64,000 nucleotides of DNA. It comes from DATFVJ01 sp963820395. Its GTDB lineage: Bacteria; Actinomycetota; Actinomycetes; Streptosporangiales; Streptosporangiaceae. Below the pieces are notes generated by a model. It worked only from the letters and a program-made list of their open reading frames with translations, was not told the DNA's origin and did no database searches. The DNA is taken from NCBI GenBank assembly GCA_963820395.1, contig CAWGAE010000022.1, positions 90,671-154,670 of the forward strand. The letters are read 5' to 3'. A program made the position numbers and the translations under genes. Shown here piece after piece: positions 37,032 to 45,600 of this stretch (positions within the stretch are counted from its first letter, which is position 1; the number at the start of each line of letters is the position of its first letter).

Positions 37032-37311
37032 AGCGTGGATCCGCCTCCCCTTCACAGCGCCCGCAGATCCGGCTCGCTCACCAGAACCCCGTGCTCACAA
37101 GTCTGCGCGCCCGCCAAAACCAGTGCTCGCGGACCCGACCATATTCCGGCAGCGTTCGCCGCCGCGGCCCGGTGGGGTGCCAAAAGCCAGTTAGTGACTG
37201 TGACCTGCGCATCCAGGAACGACCTGCCCGTCGGGCATAATGATCAGCCGTGTCGGACAGGGACGACAGCCGGTCAGCGCGGACATCGGGACGCTGACCC
37301 GGCGGCTCGCG

Positions 37312-37438
37312 CGGGAAGGAACGCGGTCTCCTTCAGCTGCGCCAGTGCGCGTCCAGCTCGCCCCGCGCGACCGGACCCGGGACCAGATCGAGCAGGCCGG
37401 CTCCTGGCGCGAGGCTGAGCAGCAGGCGAGCGTAGACC
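37312..37438 (-). pseudogene. Fragment copy of the sacsin-like gene
   Basis: It matches 35827-35970 of the sacsin-like gene in the same orientation: GGAAGGAACGCGGT, GCGTCCAGCTCGCCCCGCGC and GACCGGACCCGGGACCAG are shared. An internal stretch of about 17 bp is missing. It lies 280 bp upstream of the parent gene start. Confidence 0.85.
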
Positions 37439-37459
37439 CCACCTCAGCTGCGATGATCA

Positions 37460-37850
37460 TGGGTCACGTGCGTGCGATTTGTCTTCCTGCTGGTGACGCG
37501 GCTGATCGCCTTGGGCGCGGGCAGCACCTGGATGGTGCGGGTGGTGATCCGGCCACGGCCGCGGTCGGCTGCCGGCGGCGCGATCGGCGCATGATGCCAG
37601 GAAGCCCATCCGCGCGTCGAACAGGGCTTTCGCGGTTCTCCTTCACTGGCAAAACGAACTCCCCGCCGCCCTCGTGGATGAACTCGGCGGTGGCCTTCAC
37701 CGTATGCAAGCGTTGGCGGTGACCAGCTTGCCGTTCAAATCGATCTGGCCGGGCACGACCGTGGCCGTCGGCACTTCGTTCGTCTTGACCCCGACCTCGG
37801 CCTGGGCGGCGACCATCGAGGACTGTGCGGTGCGGCCTTGGCGCAGGTCA
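37460..37850 (-). mobile_element. ISAs1-type transposase remnant
   Basis: Two minus-strand frames match the core of ISAs1-family transposases: QSSMVAAQAEVGVKTNEVPT, then LHTVKATAEFIHEGGGEFVL and PVKENRE. They are in different frames joined near 37710, and both ends of the element are missing. The remnant starts at the last base of tesB. No inverted terminal repeats or target-site duplications could be found. The transposase is non-functional. Confidence 0.8.
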
Positions 37851-38708
37851 GGCGTCGGCGACCCGGACTAGCCCCTCCTGCACGACGGAGACAACGAGCT
37901 GGCCGTCCTGGGTGAAGACCTGACCGCGGGCTAGGCCCCGGGCGCCACCGGTGAAGGGAGTCTCCTGGGCGTAGAGCAGCCACCGATCGGCCCGGAAAGG
38001 CCGGTGAAACCACATCGCGTGATCCAGGCTGGCCCCGGTCGTCCGGCCATCCGCCCACGACAAGCCGTGCGTGAGCAGCACAGAGTCGAGCAACGTGATG
38101 TCCGAGACGTACGTCATGAGGCAGACATGGAGCATCGGGTCATCCGGCAGGTCACCTTCCACCCGTAGCCACACGAGGCTCTCGGTCGTGCGCAGCGCTG
38201 GATCCCGCTCCGCCTCAAAGGTGAGCGGGCCGACAAACCTGAGGTCGATCGGTCGACTGCGGAAGAAATTGTCGGAGTGCGGCCCGAACACCTTCTCCAG
38301 CCGCTCAGCCACCGACGGCATCTGATCCGGGGGAGGCACCTCAGGCATGCGCACGGCATGCTGAGGACCGGGCTCGGGACGATGGAACGACGCGGAGAGG
38401 GTAAAGATCACCTTGCCGTGCTGGATCGCGGATACCCGGCGGGTCGTGAACGACCGGCCGTCCCGCACCCGGTCAACTGTGTAGACGATCGGCACAGAAG
38501 GATCTCCCGGCCGGATGAAATACGCATGCAGAGAATGCACCGGACGGTCCGCGGGAACCGTACGCCCAGCGGCGACCAGCGCCTGGCCCGCGACCTGACC
38601 GCCGAATACCCGCTGCACCCGCTCGTCTGGGCTGCGACCGCGGAAGATGTTGACCTCGATCTGCTCAAGGTTGAGCAGATCGAGGAGATCCTCGAGGGCC
38701 TTGCTGAT
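37848..38708 (-). CDS. tesB: Acyl-CoA thioesterase II (TesB)
   Basis: 286 residues, the usual TesB length, if translation begins at ATC 38708, which lies 8 nt behind AAGGAGGG. No ATG, GTG or TTG occurs in frame between the upstream stop and GTG 38618, and starting at 38618 would drop the conserved EQIEVNIFRG and DERVQRVFGGQ segments. The protein has the double hot-dog fold: LHAYFIRPGDPSVPIVYTVD and RSFTTRRVSAIQHGK in the first half, SLDHAMWFHRPFRADRWLLY, ETPFTGGARG and SVVQEGLVRVADA in the second, with the predicted Asp-Thr-Gln triad intact. It hydrolyses medium- to long-chain acyl-CoA. An unusual 14-bp inverted repeat (38655-38684) sits in the start of the coding region. Confidence 0.88.
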   Translation of the reverse strand: MSKALEDLLDLLNLEQIEVNIFRGRSPDERVQRVFGGQVAGQALVAAGRTVPADRPVHSLHAYFIRPGDPSVPIVYTVDRVRDGRSFTTRRVSAIQHGKVIFTLSASFHRPEPGPQHAVRMPEVPPPDQMPSVAERLEKVFGPHSDNFFRSRPIDLRFVGPLTFEAERDPALRTTESLVWLRVEGDLPDDPMLHVCLMTYVSDITLLDSVLLTHGLSWADGRTTGASLDHAMWFHRPFRADRWLLYAQETPFTGGARGLARGQVFTQDGQLVVSVVQEGLVRVADA

Positions 38709-38792
38709 GGCGCTACCCTCCTTTGCTATCGCGAACCCCTGGGGATGCCCGAACGCGACATCGACCGAAGATCACCGGGCGGCGCGCCCAGA

Positions 38793-39181
38793 CCTGACCC
38801 GATCCCCGGACCTGACCCGATCCCCGGACCTCACCGGATCCCCGGACCTCACCGGATCCCCGGACCTCACCGGATCCCCGGACCTCACCGGATCCCCGGA
38901 CCTCACCGGATCCCCGGACCTCACCGGATCCCCGGACCTCACCGGATCCCGGACCTCACCGGATCCCCGGACCTCACCGGATCCCCGGACCTCACCGGAT
39001 CCCCGGACCTCACCGGATCCCCGGACCTCACCGGATCCCCGGACCTCACCGGATCCCCGGACCTCACCGGATCCCCGGACCTCACCGGATCCCCGGACCT
39101 CACCGGATCCCCGGACCTCACCGGATCCCCGGACCTCACCGGATCCCCGGACCTCACCGGATCCCCGGACCTCACCGGATC
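38793..39181. repeat. 18-bp minisatellite, about 21 copies
   Basis: Two copies of CCTGACCCGATCCCCGGA followed by about 19 near-perfect copies of CCTCACCGGATCCCCGGA; one unit is 17 bp. It fills the gap between the 5' end of tesB and the 3' end of uvrD2. The repeat can be read in frames as (Asp-Pro-Val-Arg-Ser-Gly)n and similar, but no start or supported gene uses it. It is not a CRISPR: units are contiguous and lack spacers. Confidence 0.95.
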
Positions 39182-39288
39182 ACAGCGCAGCCGCACGTGG
39201 CAAGTCGCGCCGTCCGCCTCCTCGCTGGACCGGTCCGCCACCGAGCAGCCGCGCGGCGGTGAGGCGGATCGAGGGACCGGCGAGCGGC

Positions 39289-41487
39289 TCACTGCCTGCC
39301 GTGGTTCCTGCAGATATCCAGGACCTCCGCGCCATACCTGTCCAGCTTGACACGGCCGACGCCGGGCACCGCGACAAGTTCCGCGTGGCTGCGCGGCTGG
39401 CGCTCGGCGATCACTTGCAGGGTCACATCGGTGAACACCACGTAAGCAGGGATGCTGCGCTCGCGCGCCGCCGCCATACGCCATCGGATCAACCGGTTGT
39501 AAAGGATCTCGTCGCGCTGCCCCGGACAAACTTCGCAGCGGCCCAGCTTGCGCTCGGCGGCGCTGCTGAGCGTCCGCCCGCAGACGGAGCACTTGGTGAG
39601 TCCCGCGGTGGGGTAACGCCTCGGCGACGTACGTCCGGACGGGTCCGCAGTTCCTGCGGGTGCCGGCCCGCGTGAGCCGTTGAGGGAAAAAAGCGGGTCG
39701 AGGAATGGCGACGGCCGCCGGGACCGCCTGGCGCCCGGCGACCGGGCAGTCGACCACGAGAGCAGCAGTCGTTCGCGCGCGCGCGTCACCCCGACGTACA
39801 GCAGTCGCCGCTCCTCCTCGATCGCGGCGGGGGTGTTCGCGTACACGATGGGCAGCATGCCGTCGACCAGCGCGGGCAGGAACACCGCGTCCCACTCCAG
39901 CCCCTTGGCCGCATGCAATGACGCAATCGTCACCCCATCGAGTGCGGGCGCGTGCTGTAGCGACGCCCGCTGCGTGAGGTCGGAGACGAAGTCTGCGAGT
40001 GTCGCCTCCGGATCGGCACCGAACCAACCATCGGCGAGCTTGGCCAGCGCGGCCAGTGATTCCCAACGGTCACGCATCGCCCCGCTAGCGGGCGGCGGTC
40101 CCGGGGTCAGGCCGAGGCCCGCGAACACGTGCCGGGCGCCGGCAGCCGGGCTACCCGAGGCCGCCGCGTCCGCCGCGTCGGCCGCGTCGGCCGCGGGGGG
40201 ATTCCCGCCGGTCGGCCCCCGGGCCAGCACCGGGCTGCCGGACGGCTCAGACTTGGCCGCCGCGCGGAGCAGAACAAGGGCCTGCCGTACCTCTGGCCGG
40301 TCGAAGAACCGCTCTGCGCCGCGCACCGCGTACGGGACGCCGACGGCTCGCAGCGCGCGCTCAAAGATCTCCGTCTGGGCGTGGGTGCGGACGAGTACAG
40401 CGATCTGCCTGGCGGCAAGGCCGCCGTCGACCAGCGCGCGCGCCTGAGCGGCGACCGCCGCCGCCTCCGCCTCCTCGTCCGGATACTCCGCGAACACCGG
40501 CTCCGGGCCGTCGCCGCGCTGGCCGACAAGCTCCCCGCCGCGGTGCCCGGACGCCTGCGAGCCACGGCCCGCCGACGCGATCAGCCGGTTGGCCAGCTGG
40601 ACGACCTGCGGAGTTGATCGATAATCACGGATCAGCCTGATCACGGCCGCGTCCGGAAACTCCGCGGTGAATCCGGCGAGGAACGCAGGCGTGGCGCCGG
40701 TGAAAGAATAGATCGTCTGATTTGGATCACCGACCACGCACAGGTCGTCTCTGCCGCCAAGCCACGCGTCGAGTACCAGCTTCTGTAGCGGATTGACGTC
40801 CTGATACTCGTCCACGACGAAGTAGCGATACTGATCGTGGACCTGGGCCGCCGCTGGCCCATGTTCGGCGAGGATGCCGACGGTCAGCTCTAGCATCGAC
40901 TCGAAGTCGAGCACATGCCGGTCGCGGCGCAGCCGTTCGTAGGCGTCAAACAGCTTCGCCATCTCCTCCGGCGGCACAGGCGGGACCCGGGCCGCCATGG
41001 CGACCGCCCTGACATAGTCCTCAGGCCGGGACTGGACGGCCTTCGCCCACTCGATCTCGCTCGCCGCATCGCGCAGCCCTGCCTGATCGAGCTTCAGCCT
41101 GAGTGCCCGCGTCGCCTCGGCCACCAGGCTCAGCTTGGAGTCGATAACCCGGGGCGCCTCCCCGCCGACGGTGCGCGGCCAGAAGTAGGCAAGCTGGCGC
41201 AGCGCCGCCGCGTGAAACGTGCGCGCCTGGACCAACTCCACGCCTGATCTTGGTCCAGCGAGCTGGCTCAGCCGTGCGCGCAGCTCCCCTGCGGCACGGT
41301 TCGTGAACGTCAGCGCGAGCACATGCCGCGGATCGACCGCACCGTCGTGAATCGCGTGCGCGATCCGGTATGTGATGGCGCGGGTCTTCCCCGTTCCCGC
41401 GCCCGCCAGCACACACACGGGCCCGCGCACGGCTTCGGCGACGGCGCGCTGCTCCGGATCGAGCCCGGAGAGAATCGTGTCTGGCAT
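39289..41487 (-). CDS. uvrD2: ATP-dependent DNA helicase UvrD2
   Basis: 732 residues from ATG 41487 (GGGATGATG upstream). Superfamily 1A helicase motifs in order: Walker A LAGAGTGKTRAITYRI, ALTFTNRAAGEL, FVVDEYQDVNPLQ, VVGDPNQTIYSF, RDYRST, and SLHAAKGLEWDAVFLP. UvrD2-specific features are present: a tetracysteine motif (CSVCGRTL and CEVCPGQ) and a C-terminal HRDC domain ending EVLDICRNHGRQ. It is a 3'-5' DNA helicase for repair. An acidic/Pro-rich insert is present near residues 395-430. It is divergent from mrx1, as in mycobacteria (Rv3198c/Rv3198A). Confidence 0.96.
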   Translation of the reverse strand: MPDTILSGLDPEQRAVAEAVRGPVCVLAGAGTGKTRAITYRIAHAIHDGAVDPRHVLALTFTNRAAGELRARLSQLAGPRSGVELVQARTFHAAALRQLAYFWPRTVGGEAPRVIDSKLSLVAEATRALRLKLDQAGLRDAASEIEWAKAVQSRPEDYVRAVAMAARVPPVPPEEMAKLFDAYERLRRDRHVLDFESMLELTVGILAEHGPAAAQVHDQYRYFVVDEYQDVNPLQKLVLDAWLGGRDDLCVVGDPNQTIYSFTGATPAFLAGFTAEFPDAAVIRLIRDYRSTPQVVQLANRLIASAGRGSQASGHRGGELVGQRGDGPEPVFAEYPDEEAEAAAVAAQARALVDGGLAARQIAVLVRTHAQTEIFERALRAVGVPYAVRGAERFFDRPEVRQALVLLRAAAKSEPSGSPVLARGPTGGNPPAADAADAADAAASGSPAAGARHVFAGLGLTPGPPPASGAMRDRWESLAALAKLADGWFGADPEATLADFVSDLTQRASLQHAPALDGVTIASLHAAKGLEWDAVFLPALVDGMLPIVYANTPAAIEEERRLLYVGVTRARERLLLSWSTARSPGARRSRRPSPFLDPLFSLNGSRGPAPAGTADPSGRTSPRRYPTAGLTKCSVCGRTLSSAAERKLGRCEVCPGQRDEILYNRLIRWRMAAARERSIPAYVVFTDVTLQVIAERQPRSHAELVAVPGVGRVKLDRYGAEVLDICRNHGRQ

Positions 41488-41637
41488 GGTGACATCATCC
41501 CAGGAGGGACTGACGAAGGTGCACCGTCGAGGACGCCGGGCGCGAAGCACCGGGCGGGAAGCCGGCGGCCGCTGCGAGCGTTGGAACCGGTCGGGGCACC
41601 GGTACTGCTTGCCTCGGCCAAGGATGGGAGAACGCCA

Positions 41638-41895
41638 GTGTCAGCGGCCACGACGATGTACACGACACGTTGGTGCGCGTTCTGCCGACGGCTGAAGAGC
41701 CAGCTCGCACGGGAAGGGATCGAGGTCATCGAGGTTGACATCGAGGCCGACCCCGTCGCGGCTGATTTCGTGATGAAGGTCAACGGTGGCAACCAGACCG
41801 TCCCGACCGTGGTCTTCGATGATGGGAGTGCCCTCACGAACCCCTCCGCCGTCCAGGTCATGCAGCGGATGAAGACGCTGGCAAACAGCTCATGA
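41638..41895 (+). CDS. mrx1: Mycoredoxin (Mrx1)
   Basis: 85 residues from GTG 41638, with GGGAG 7 nt upstream. The glutaredoxin fold is marked by TTRWCAFCRRLK, with the active-site C13-x-x-C16, and cis-Pro TVPTVVF. Mycoredoxins reduce mixed disulphides with mycothiol, so the organism is expected to make mycothiol. The stop overlaps the ANTAR gene start (ATGA). Confidence 0.95.
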   Translation: MSAATTMYTTRWCAFCRRLKSQLAREGIEVIEVDIEADPVAADFVMKVNGGNQTVPTVVFDDGSALTNPSAVQVMQRMKTLANSS

Positions 41896-42737
41896 ACCAA
41901 AAAAGCTCCAGCACGGCTGCCGAGGCCGGCATGCCCGGATCGGCCGACCCGGGCATGCCCGAAACCCCGGCCGCGGCCAGCACGCCCCGATCGACCGACC
42001 CGGACACAGCGGCGGATCGCACGGACGGCCACGATCTCCTGGAATCGGACGCCCCTGTGAAGCCTGCGAACTCAGGACGCGCGGGTGTCCGCGAGAAGGC
42101 GGAAACCTCCGGAGGCACTGGGGGTGGGGGGCCCGGAGGGACAGGAGAGTTTGTGGGGTTTGTGGGATCCGGAGGGGCTCACGGATCCGGAGGGGCCCGC
42201 GGATCCGGAGGGGCTCACGGATCCGGAGATCCTCACGGATCCGGGGAGCCTTACGGATCCGGGAAACGTCGCGGATCCGGGGGCGGCAGGGGCGCCGCGG
42301 CCATTTACCGAACACCTAGCGGTTGGCGCGTCGGCGACGAAGAATTGCCGGATCTGGTGAGCGCGATGGTGTTAGCCGACCTTCTGGTCAGCGAACTGCC
42401 ATCCTCAGCCCGGCCAACTGCGGACGACGGTGCCACGGCTGACGGAGGCGACGAGGAGACGGCCAGGCTGAAGATGACGATCGTGCAACTGGAGCATGCA
42501 CTGGCGAACCGGGTGCGCGTCGAGCAGGCGATCGGCGTCCTGACCGAACGGCACCGGCTGCCGCCGCGGCAGTCCTTCGAACTGCTCCGCACAGCAGCAC
42601 GGTCCCGGGGCCGCCGCCTGCAGGAACTCGCGGACGATGTCGTGACGAACGTCACCAACCCGCTACTGCCGATCGCCGAGGAGCTCGAGCGCCCGAAAAA
42701 TGCGCCGCGAGCACGCGGCCGATCGCGTTTGGCCTAG
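41892..42737 (+). CDS. ANTAR-domain protein with long disordered N-terminus
   Basis: 281 residues from ATG 41892. The C-terminal 55 residues form the ANTAR RNA-binding three-helix domain (VEQAIGVLTERHRLPPRQSF, then LLRTAARSRGRRLQELADDV). Residues 1-145 are low-complexity: an acidic Ala/Pro/Asp segment and a Gly/Ser/His repeat coded by an 18-bp GGATCCGGAGGGGCT-type unit (about 42170-42290). No GAF or PAS sensor domain is present, so the input is unclear. ANTAR domains act by antitermination at tandem hexanucleotide hairpins. It shares an overlapping operon with mrx1. Confidence 0.88.
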   Translation: MNQKSSSTAAEAGMPGSADPGMPETPAAASTPRSTDPDTAADRTDGHDLLESDAPVKPANSGRAGVREKAETSGGTGGGGPGGTGEFVGFVGSGGAHGSGGARGSGGAHGSGDPHGSGEPYGSGKRRGSGGGRGAAAIYRTPSGWRVGDEELPDLVSAMVLADLLVSELPSSARPTADDGATADGGDEETARLKMTIVQLEHALANRVRVEQAIGVLTERHRLPPRQSFELLRTAARSRGRRLQELADDVVTNVTNPLLPIAEELERPKNAPRARGRSRLA

Positions 42738-43007
42738 CCTGATCGCACATCACGGTCGTCCCCGAACTTCGCCACGGCCAGTTGCACCCCAGCGTCACCA
42801 CGGTCCGCTGCGTCCCAGTGTCACCACGGCCGACACGTGGCGGCACGCTGCAGCAGGGCCGCACGCCGACACGGGGCTGCGCGCGGAACTCGGGCAGCGC
42901 GGCGGGCACCAAGGGCCGCACAGTACCCGGCGCCCTGTGAATTTGGTTCTGTGAAGGTGTTGCATACACTGCCCGAGTCAGTCACGGGACGGGGAGGGGC
43001 AAGCGGG

Positions 43008-43139
43008 ATGCGCAAGCGGATGACACGGATCAGGGAAGCGGTAGGGGCGTATGCGCTGGCCGCCGGGCTGTTGATCGCGGGTGCGGCGGTGTTGGCCGGC
43101 GCCGTCATCAGGCAGGCGGCAGCGGTACAGGCGGCGTAA
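43008..43139 (+). CDS. Small single-pass membrane protein
   Basis: 43 residues from ATG 43008, with GGGGAGGGG 9 nt upstream. Basic N-terminus (MRKRMTRIREAVGAYA), then a hydrophobic helix (LAAGLLIAGAAVLAGAVI) and a short tail. No known family recognised. An upstream GTG at 42951 would extend it. Position between the ANTAR gene and a repeat is unremarkable. Confidence 0.55.
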   Translation: MRKRMTRIREAVGAYALAAGLLIAGAAVLAGAVIRQAAAVQAA

Positions 43140-43148
43140 TCGGCTCAG

Positions 43149-43237
43149 GGCAGGCCGACCGGCAGGCCGACCAGGCAGGCCGACCAGGCAGGCCGACCAG
43201 GCAGGCCGACCAGGCAGGCCGACCGGGCAGGCCGACC
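43149..43237. repeat. 13-bp tandem repeat, 6-7 copies
   Basis: Unit GGCAGGCCGACCA with minor variants, directly after the stop of the 43-residue gene. Not in a supported frame. Confidence 0.9.
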
Positions 43238-43452
43238 TTGCCCGCCGCCATCTCTTGGTGCCCTTGCTGCCAGAATCTGATCGTCTGGGTGTTCGCCGTG
43301 CGCAACAGGCCGGCCGGAGAAGCTGTGGTGGTGCCACGCGCTTCGGGTGCCTCGCCGGGCCAGGCATACATGCAGCCACACAGCCAGATATCCGACTTCG
43401 CCCGGCAATCCGAGCCTTGGCGATGGCATGACGCTGGCTCCTGCAAGATTGG

Positions 43453-43486
43453 GCTGAGGACCGGGGCTAATGCCCCGGTCCTCAGC
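43453..43486 (-). terminator. Bidirectional hairpin downstream of hsp20
   Basis: Arms GCTGAGGACCGGGGC and GCCCCGGTCCTCAGC, perfect 15-bp complements around a TAAT loop, 17 bp after the hsp20 stop. On the plus strand TGTTTGG follows, so it may end transcripts from either side. Confidence 0.82.
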
Positions 43487-43502
43487 TGTTTGGCCCGGAC
43501 GC

Positions 43503-43961
43503 CTAAGCGCGGATCTGCACCCGGCGGGTCGCCTGCTTAGTCTTTGGGAGGCGGATCGTCAGGATCCCGTCCCTCATGTTGGCCTGGACCTTGTCGGTGT
43601 CGATGTCCCTGGGCAGGACCGTGCGGTAGAAGAACCGCCCGGCCCGCCGGTGCGTCGTTTGCTCGCTCTGCTCCTCGGGGACCGAACCGGCGATGCTCAG
43701 GCTGTGCTCGTCCACCTGCAGCTCGACGTTCTCCCGGGTGATCCCGGGGAGTTCTGCCTTGACGAGGTAGGATTCCTCGGTCTCATCGACCTCGATGTCC
43801 GGCTGCCATGGCGACTGGTCGCGTCCTTGCTGGGTGAACTGGTCGTGCAGCCGCCCCATGCGCTCACGCAGATAATCGAACTCGCTGGCCGGGTCCCACA
43901 AAGCTGTGGGCTCGAACAGGGACGCAGAGAACCTGCTTCCGCGCCGGATGGGTAGTGCCAT
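43503..43961 (-). CDS. Small heat-shock protein (Hsp20/alpha-crystallin)
   Basis: 152 residues from ATG 43961 with AAGGTGACG upstream. The alpha-crystallin domain spans about residues 50-140 (WQPDIEVDETEESYLVKAEL, PGITRENVELQVDEHSLSIA, then GRFFYRTVLPRDIDTDKVQA and NMRDGILTIRLPK). It is an ATP-independent holdase. The N-terminal arm is typical. No HAIR-type heat-shock operator was recognised with confidence upstream. Confidence 0.95.
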   Translation of the reverse strand: MALPIRRGSRFSASLFEPTALWDPASEFDYLRERMGRLHDQFTQQGRDQSPWQPDIEVDETEESYLVKAELPGITRENVELQVDEHSLSIAGSVPEEQSEQTTHRRAGRFFYRTVLPRDIDTDKVQANMRDGILTIRLPKTKQATRRVQIRA

Positions 43962-45010
43962 TACTACGTCACCTTACCTGCCGTTGATTGGCGATTTGCG
44001 GACGTCGGGCTGGCCAGCACCCACCCGTCTTGTCTATCGACATCTTGGGCATATGTCCACCCCCCGTGACCAGGCAATTGCGGACAGTCCGGGACAGATA
44101 CCCGGGGCGGGCATGCGGACGGCACTGTTGCGCCGCAAGATGGTGCGGGGGAAATTCGGGTCTATTGCGAGTTCTGTGAACCGTGCGTGCTCATGGTTAG
44201 CATGGGGAGCTTGCTGCGGCGAAGCGCGCACAGCCGAGATTAGATAACGAACTACGGGTGTGGCGTTAAAGGCGGACAGACGACCCCGTTTACGCTCTTG
44301 TCCCTGACGATTCGCAGATAATGTCCGCGCCGAGGACGGGCCCTCGATCGTGCGAAGACTGTTGCAGCATCAAGAAATCCCGGCAGGCGCAGATCATGCG
44401 GATCCTGAAATGTGAAGAATCTTGCGCGCGCGCAGGCATGTCTTGCCCAGAGTAGTAGGTTTAACGCCTGTAGGACCTTGGCTGGCACTAAGACCATAAT
44501 AGCATTCTCCCCGCGAAACCTACTAGCTGTGTTTCGTCAAATTTTTCCCTTCTGATTTGGTGAACGAGCGCCCGCACGGATGAATTCAGGGGGAGGATAG
44601 TGGCCTGTATCCCAGCGCCTTAGGTGGATCGCTAACAGTGGCCCAGAGCAATGAAGACCCCCCCCCCCGGAAAAGAGACCGGCCGACCCAGCATCACTTG
44701 AATCGTGTGGGTTGGGATGTGGGATGATGAGAATGGCATCACATGGCGGAATCGTGGGAGGCTGACGGACTCTACATGCCATCATGCCGGGCGTGCCACT
44801 GGCAGTACGACAATGCCGTGCCCTCAATCCTGTGGCGAAGCTGACTGACCATCGTGATCAGCGGGCGGGAGCGGTATGCGTCAGGCGGGAATGTCGCCGC
44901 AAGCGTGAGGGACTTAGAGGTCAACGCCGTCACGCTGGGTGATGCCCTGGCGAGGCGGTCGTGGCAGCATCTTCCGGTGCAGGCGGCAGCCTGAGACGAC
45001 GATCAGACGA
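43962..45010. other. Lower-GC gene-poor stretch after hsp20
   Basis: About 1 kb with noticeably lower GC (especially 44230-44540) and no frame having both a ribosome-binding site and family similarity. Contains an 11-base C run at 44658-44668 that is prone to slippage. The base composition suggests acquired or decayed DNA. No integrase, tRNA or direct repeats marking an island edge were found. Confidence 0.5.
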
Positions 45011-45181
45011 TCATTTCGGCCGGTGCGGCGGATCATAGTGAACGGTGTCCCGGCCCTCGGTTTCACAAGTGAGGCATCGGTGCCAGGTGTGGTCCGTTCC
45101 CTGGCCCTGTTGGTGCTCCAGCGCCCGGCGGCAGTCGCAGGCATCCAGCCGACCAGGACCCTGCCGAGGCCGAGCCATGCC
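45011..45181 (-). CDS. Small putative zinc-ribbon protein
   Basis: 56 residues from ATG 45181 (MARPRQGPGR). Pairs CDC (about residue 14) and C-x-x-C (CLTCETEG) plus several His residues suggest a zinc ribbon. Similar small Cys/His proteins are common in actinobacterial accessory regions. The start is uncertain and the ribosome-binding site is weak. Unknown function. Confidence 0.4.
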   Translation of the reverse strand, partial: GMARPRQGPGRLDACDCRRALEHQQGQGTDHTWHRCLTCETEGRDTVHYDPPHRPK

Positions 45182-45260
45182 CGGTGCCGCAACCACCAAC
45201 TCTCCGGATCTCGGCGGACGCCTCCCGTTCACCGGCAAGCTGATGTCGCCATCCGGCGAG

Positions 45261-45458
45261 CTATCCCGGTCGCGTCAGGTCTTGCTCGGGCTGGCATGCG
45301 CTGGGGTGGCCTATCGTCCGCCCGCAGGGTTCGTGGCTGCCGTCCACGCTGTGCGGGCATCTCTCCCGGACGTCCCATCCGCCGAGTGCGTGCTCATGGG
45401 CTGCGGCGATCCGGGCGCTTATGGCGTTGTCAACCTGCTCGTCGTACGCACCGGTCAC
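45261..45458 (-). CDS. Hypothetical small protein
   Basis: 65 residues from GTG 45458, 5 nt after a strong AAGGAGG. It begins MTGAYDEQVDNAISARIAAA and ends PEQDLTRPG. Three Cys (RCPHS, EPCGR, ACQPE) and His residues could bind metal. No family recognised. It belongs to a run of small minus-strand genes. Confidence 0.65.
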   Translation of the reverse strand: MTGAYDEQVDNAISARIAAAHEHALGGWDVRERCPHSVDGSHEPCGRTIGHPSACQPEQDLTRPG

Positions 45459-45600
45459 GGTTGCCTCCTTATGTTGCGGCTTATGTATCTCACAGAACCG
45501 CTGCGGCATGGATGGCGTCGGTGGCGCGGATGCGGTGTCCACGTCCGACTGACCAGGTAGGAGCGCACTCGGCAGTAGTCGGCGAGGGTGACGCCCCTCC

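Noticed and set aside
35484..37418. Long plus-strand frame opposite the sacsin-like gene
   Set aside because: Gln/Arg/Gly-rich antisense of a gene with clear GHKL motifs; typical high-GC mirror frame.
38793..39181. Possible CRISPR array
   Set aside because: Units are contiguous 18-mers with no unique spacers and no cas genes nearby; it is a minisatellite.
38939..40066. Minus-strand frame with (Asp-Pro-Val-Arg-Ser-Gly) repeats
   Set aside because: Arises from the 18-bp minisatellite and runs antisense-frame through uvrD2; not a gene.
44252..44497. 81-residue minus-strand frame in the low-GC stretch
   Set aside because: No ribosome-binding site or recognisable motif; likely chance in a lower-GC patch.
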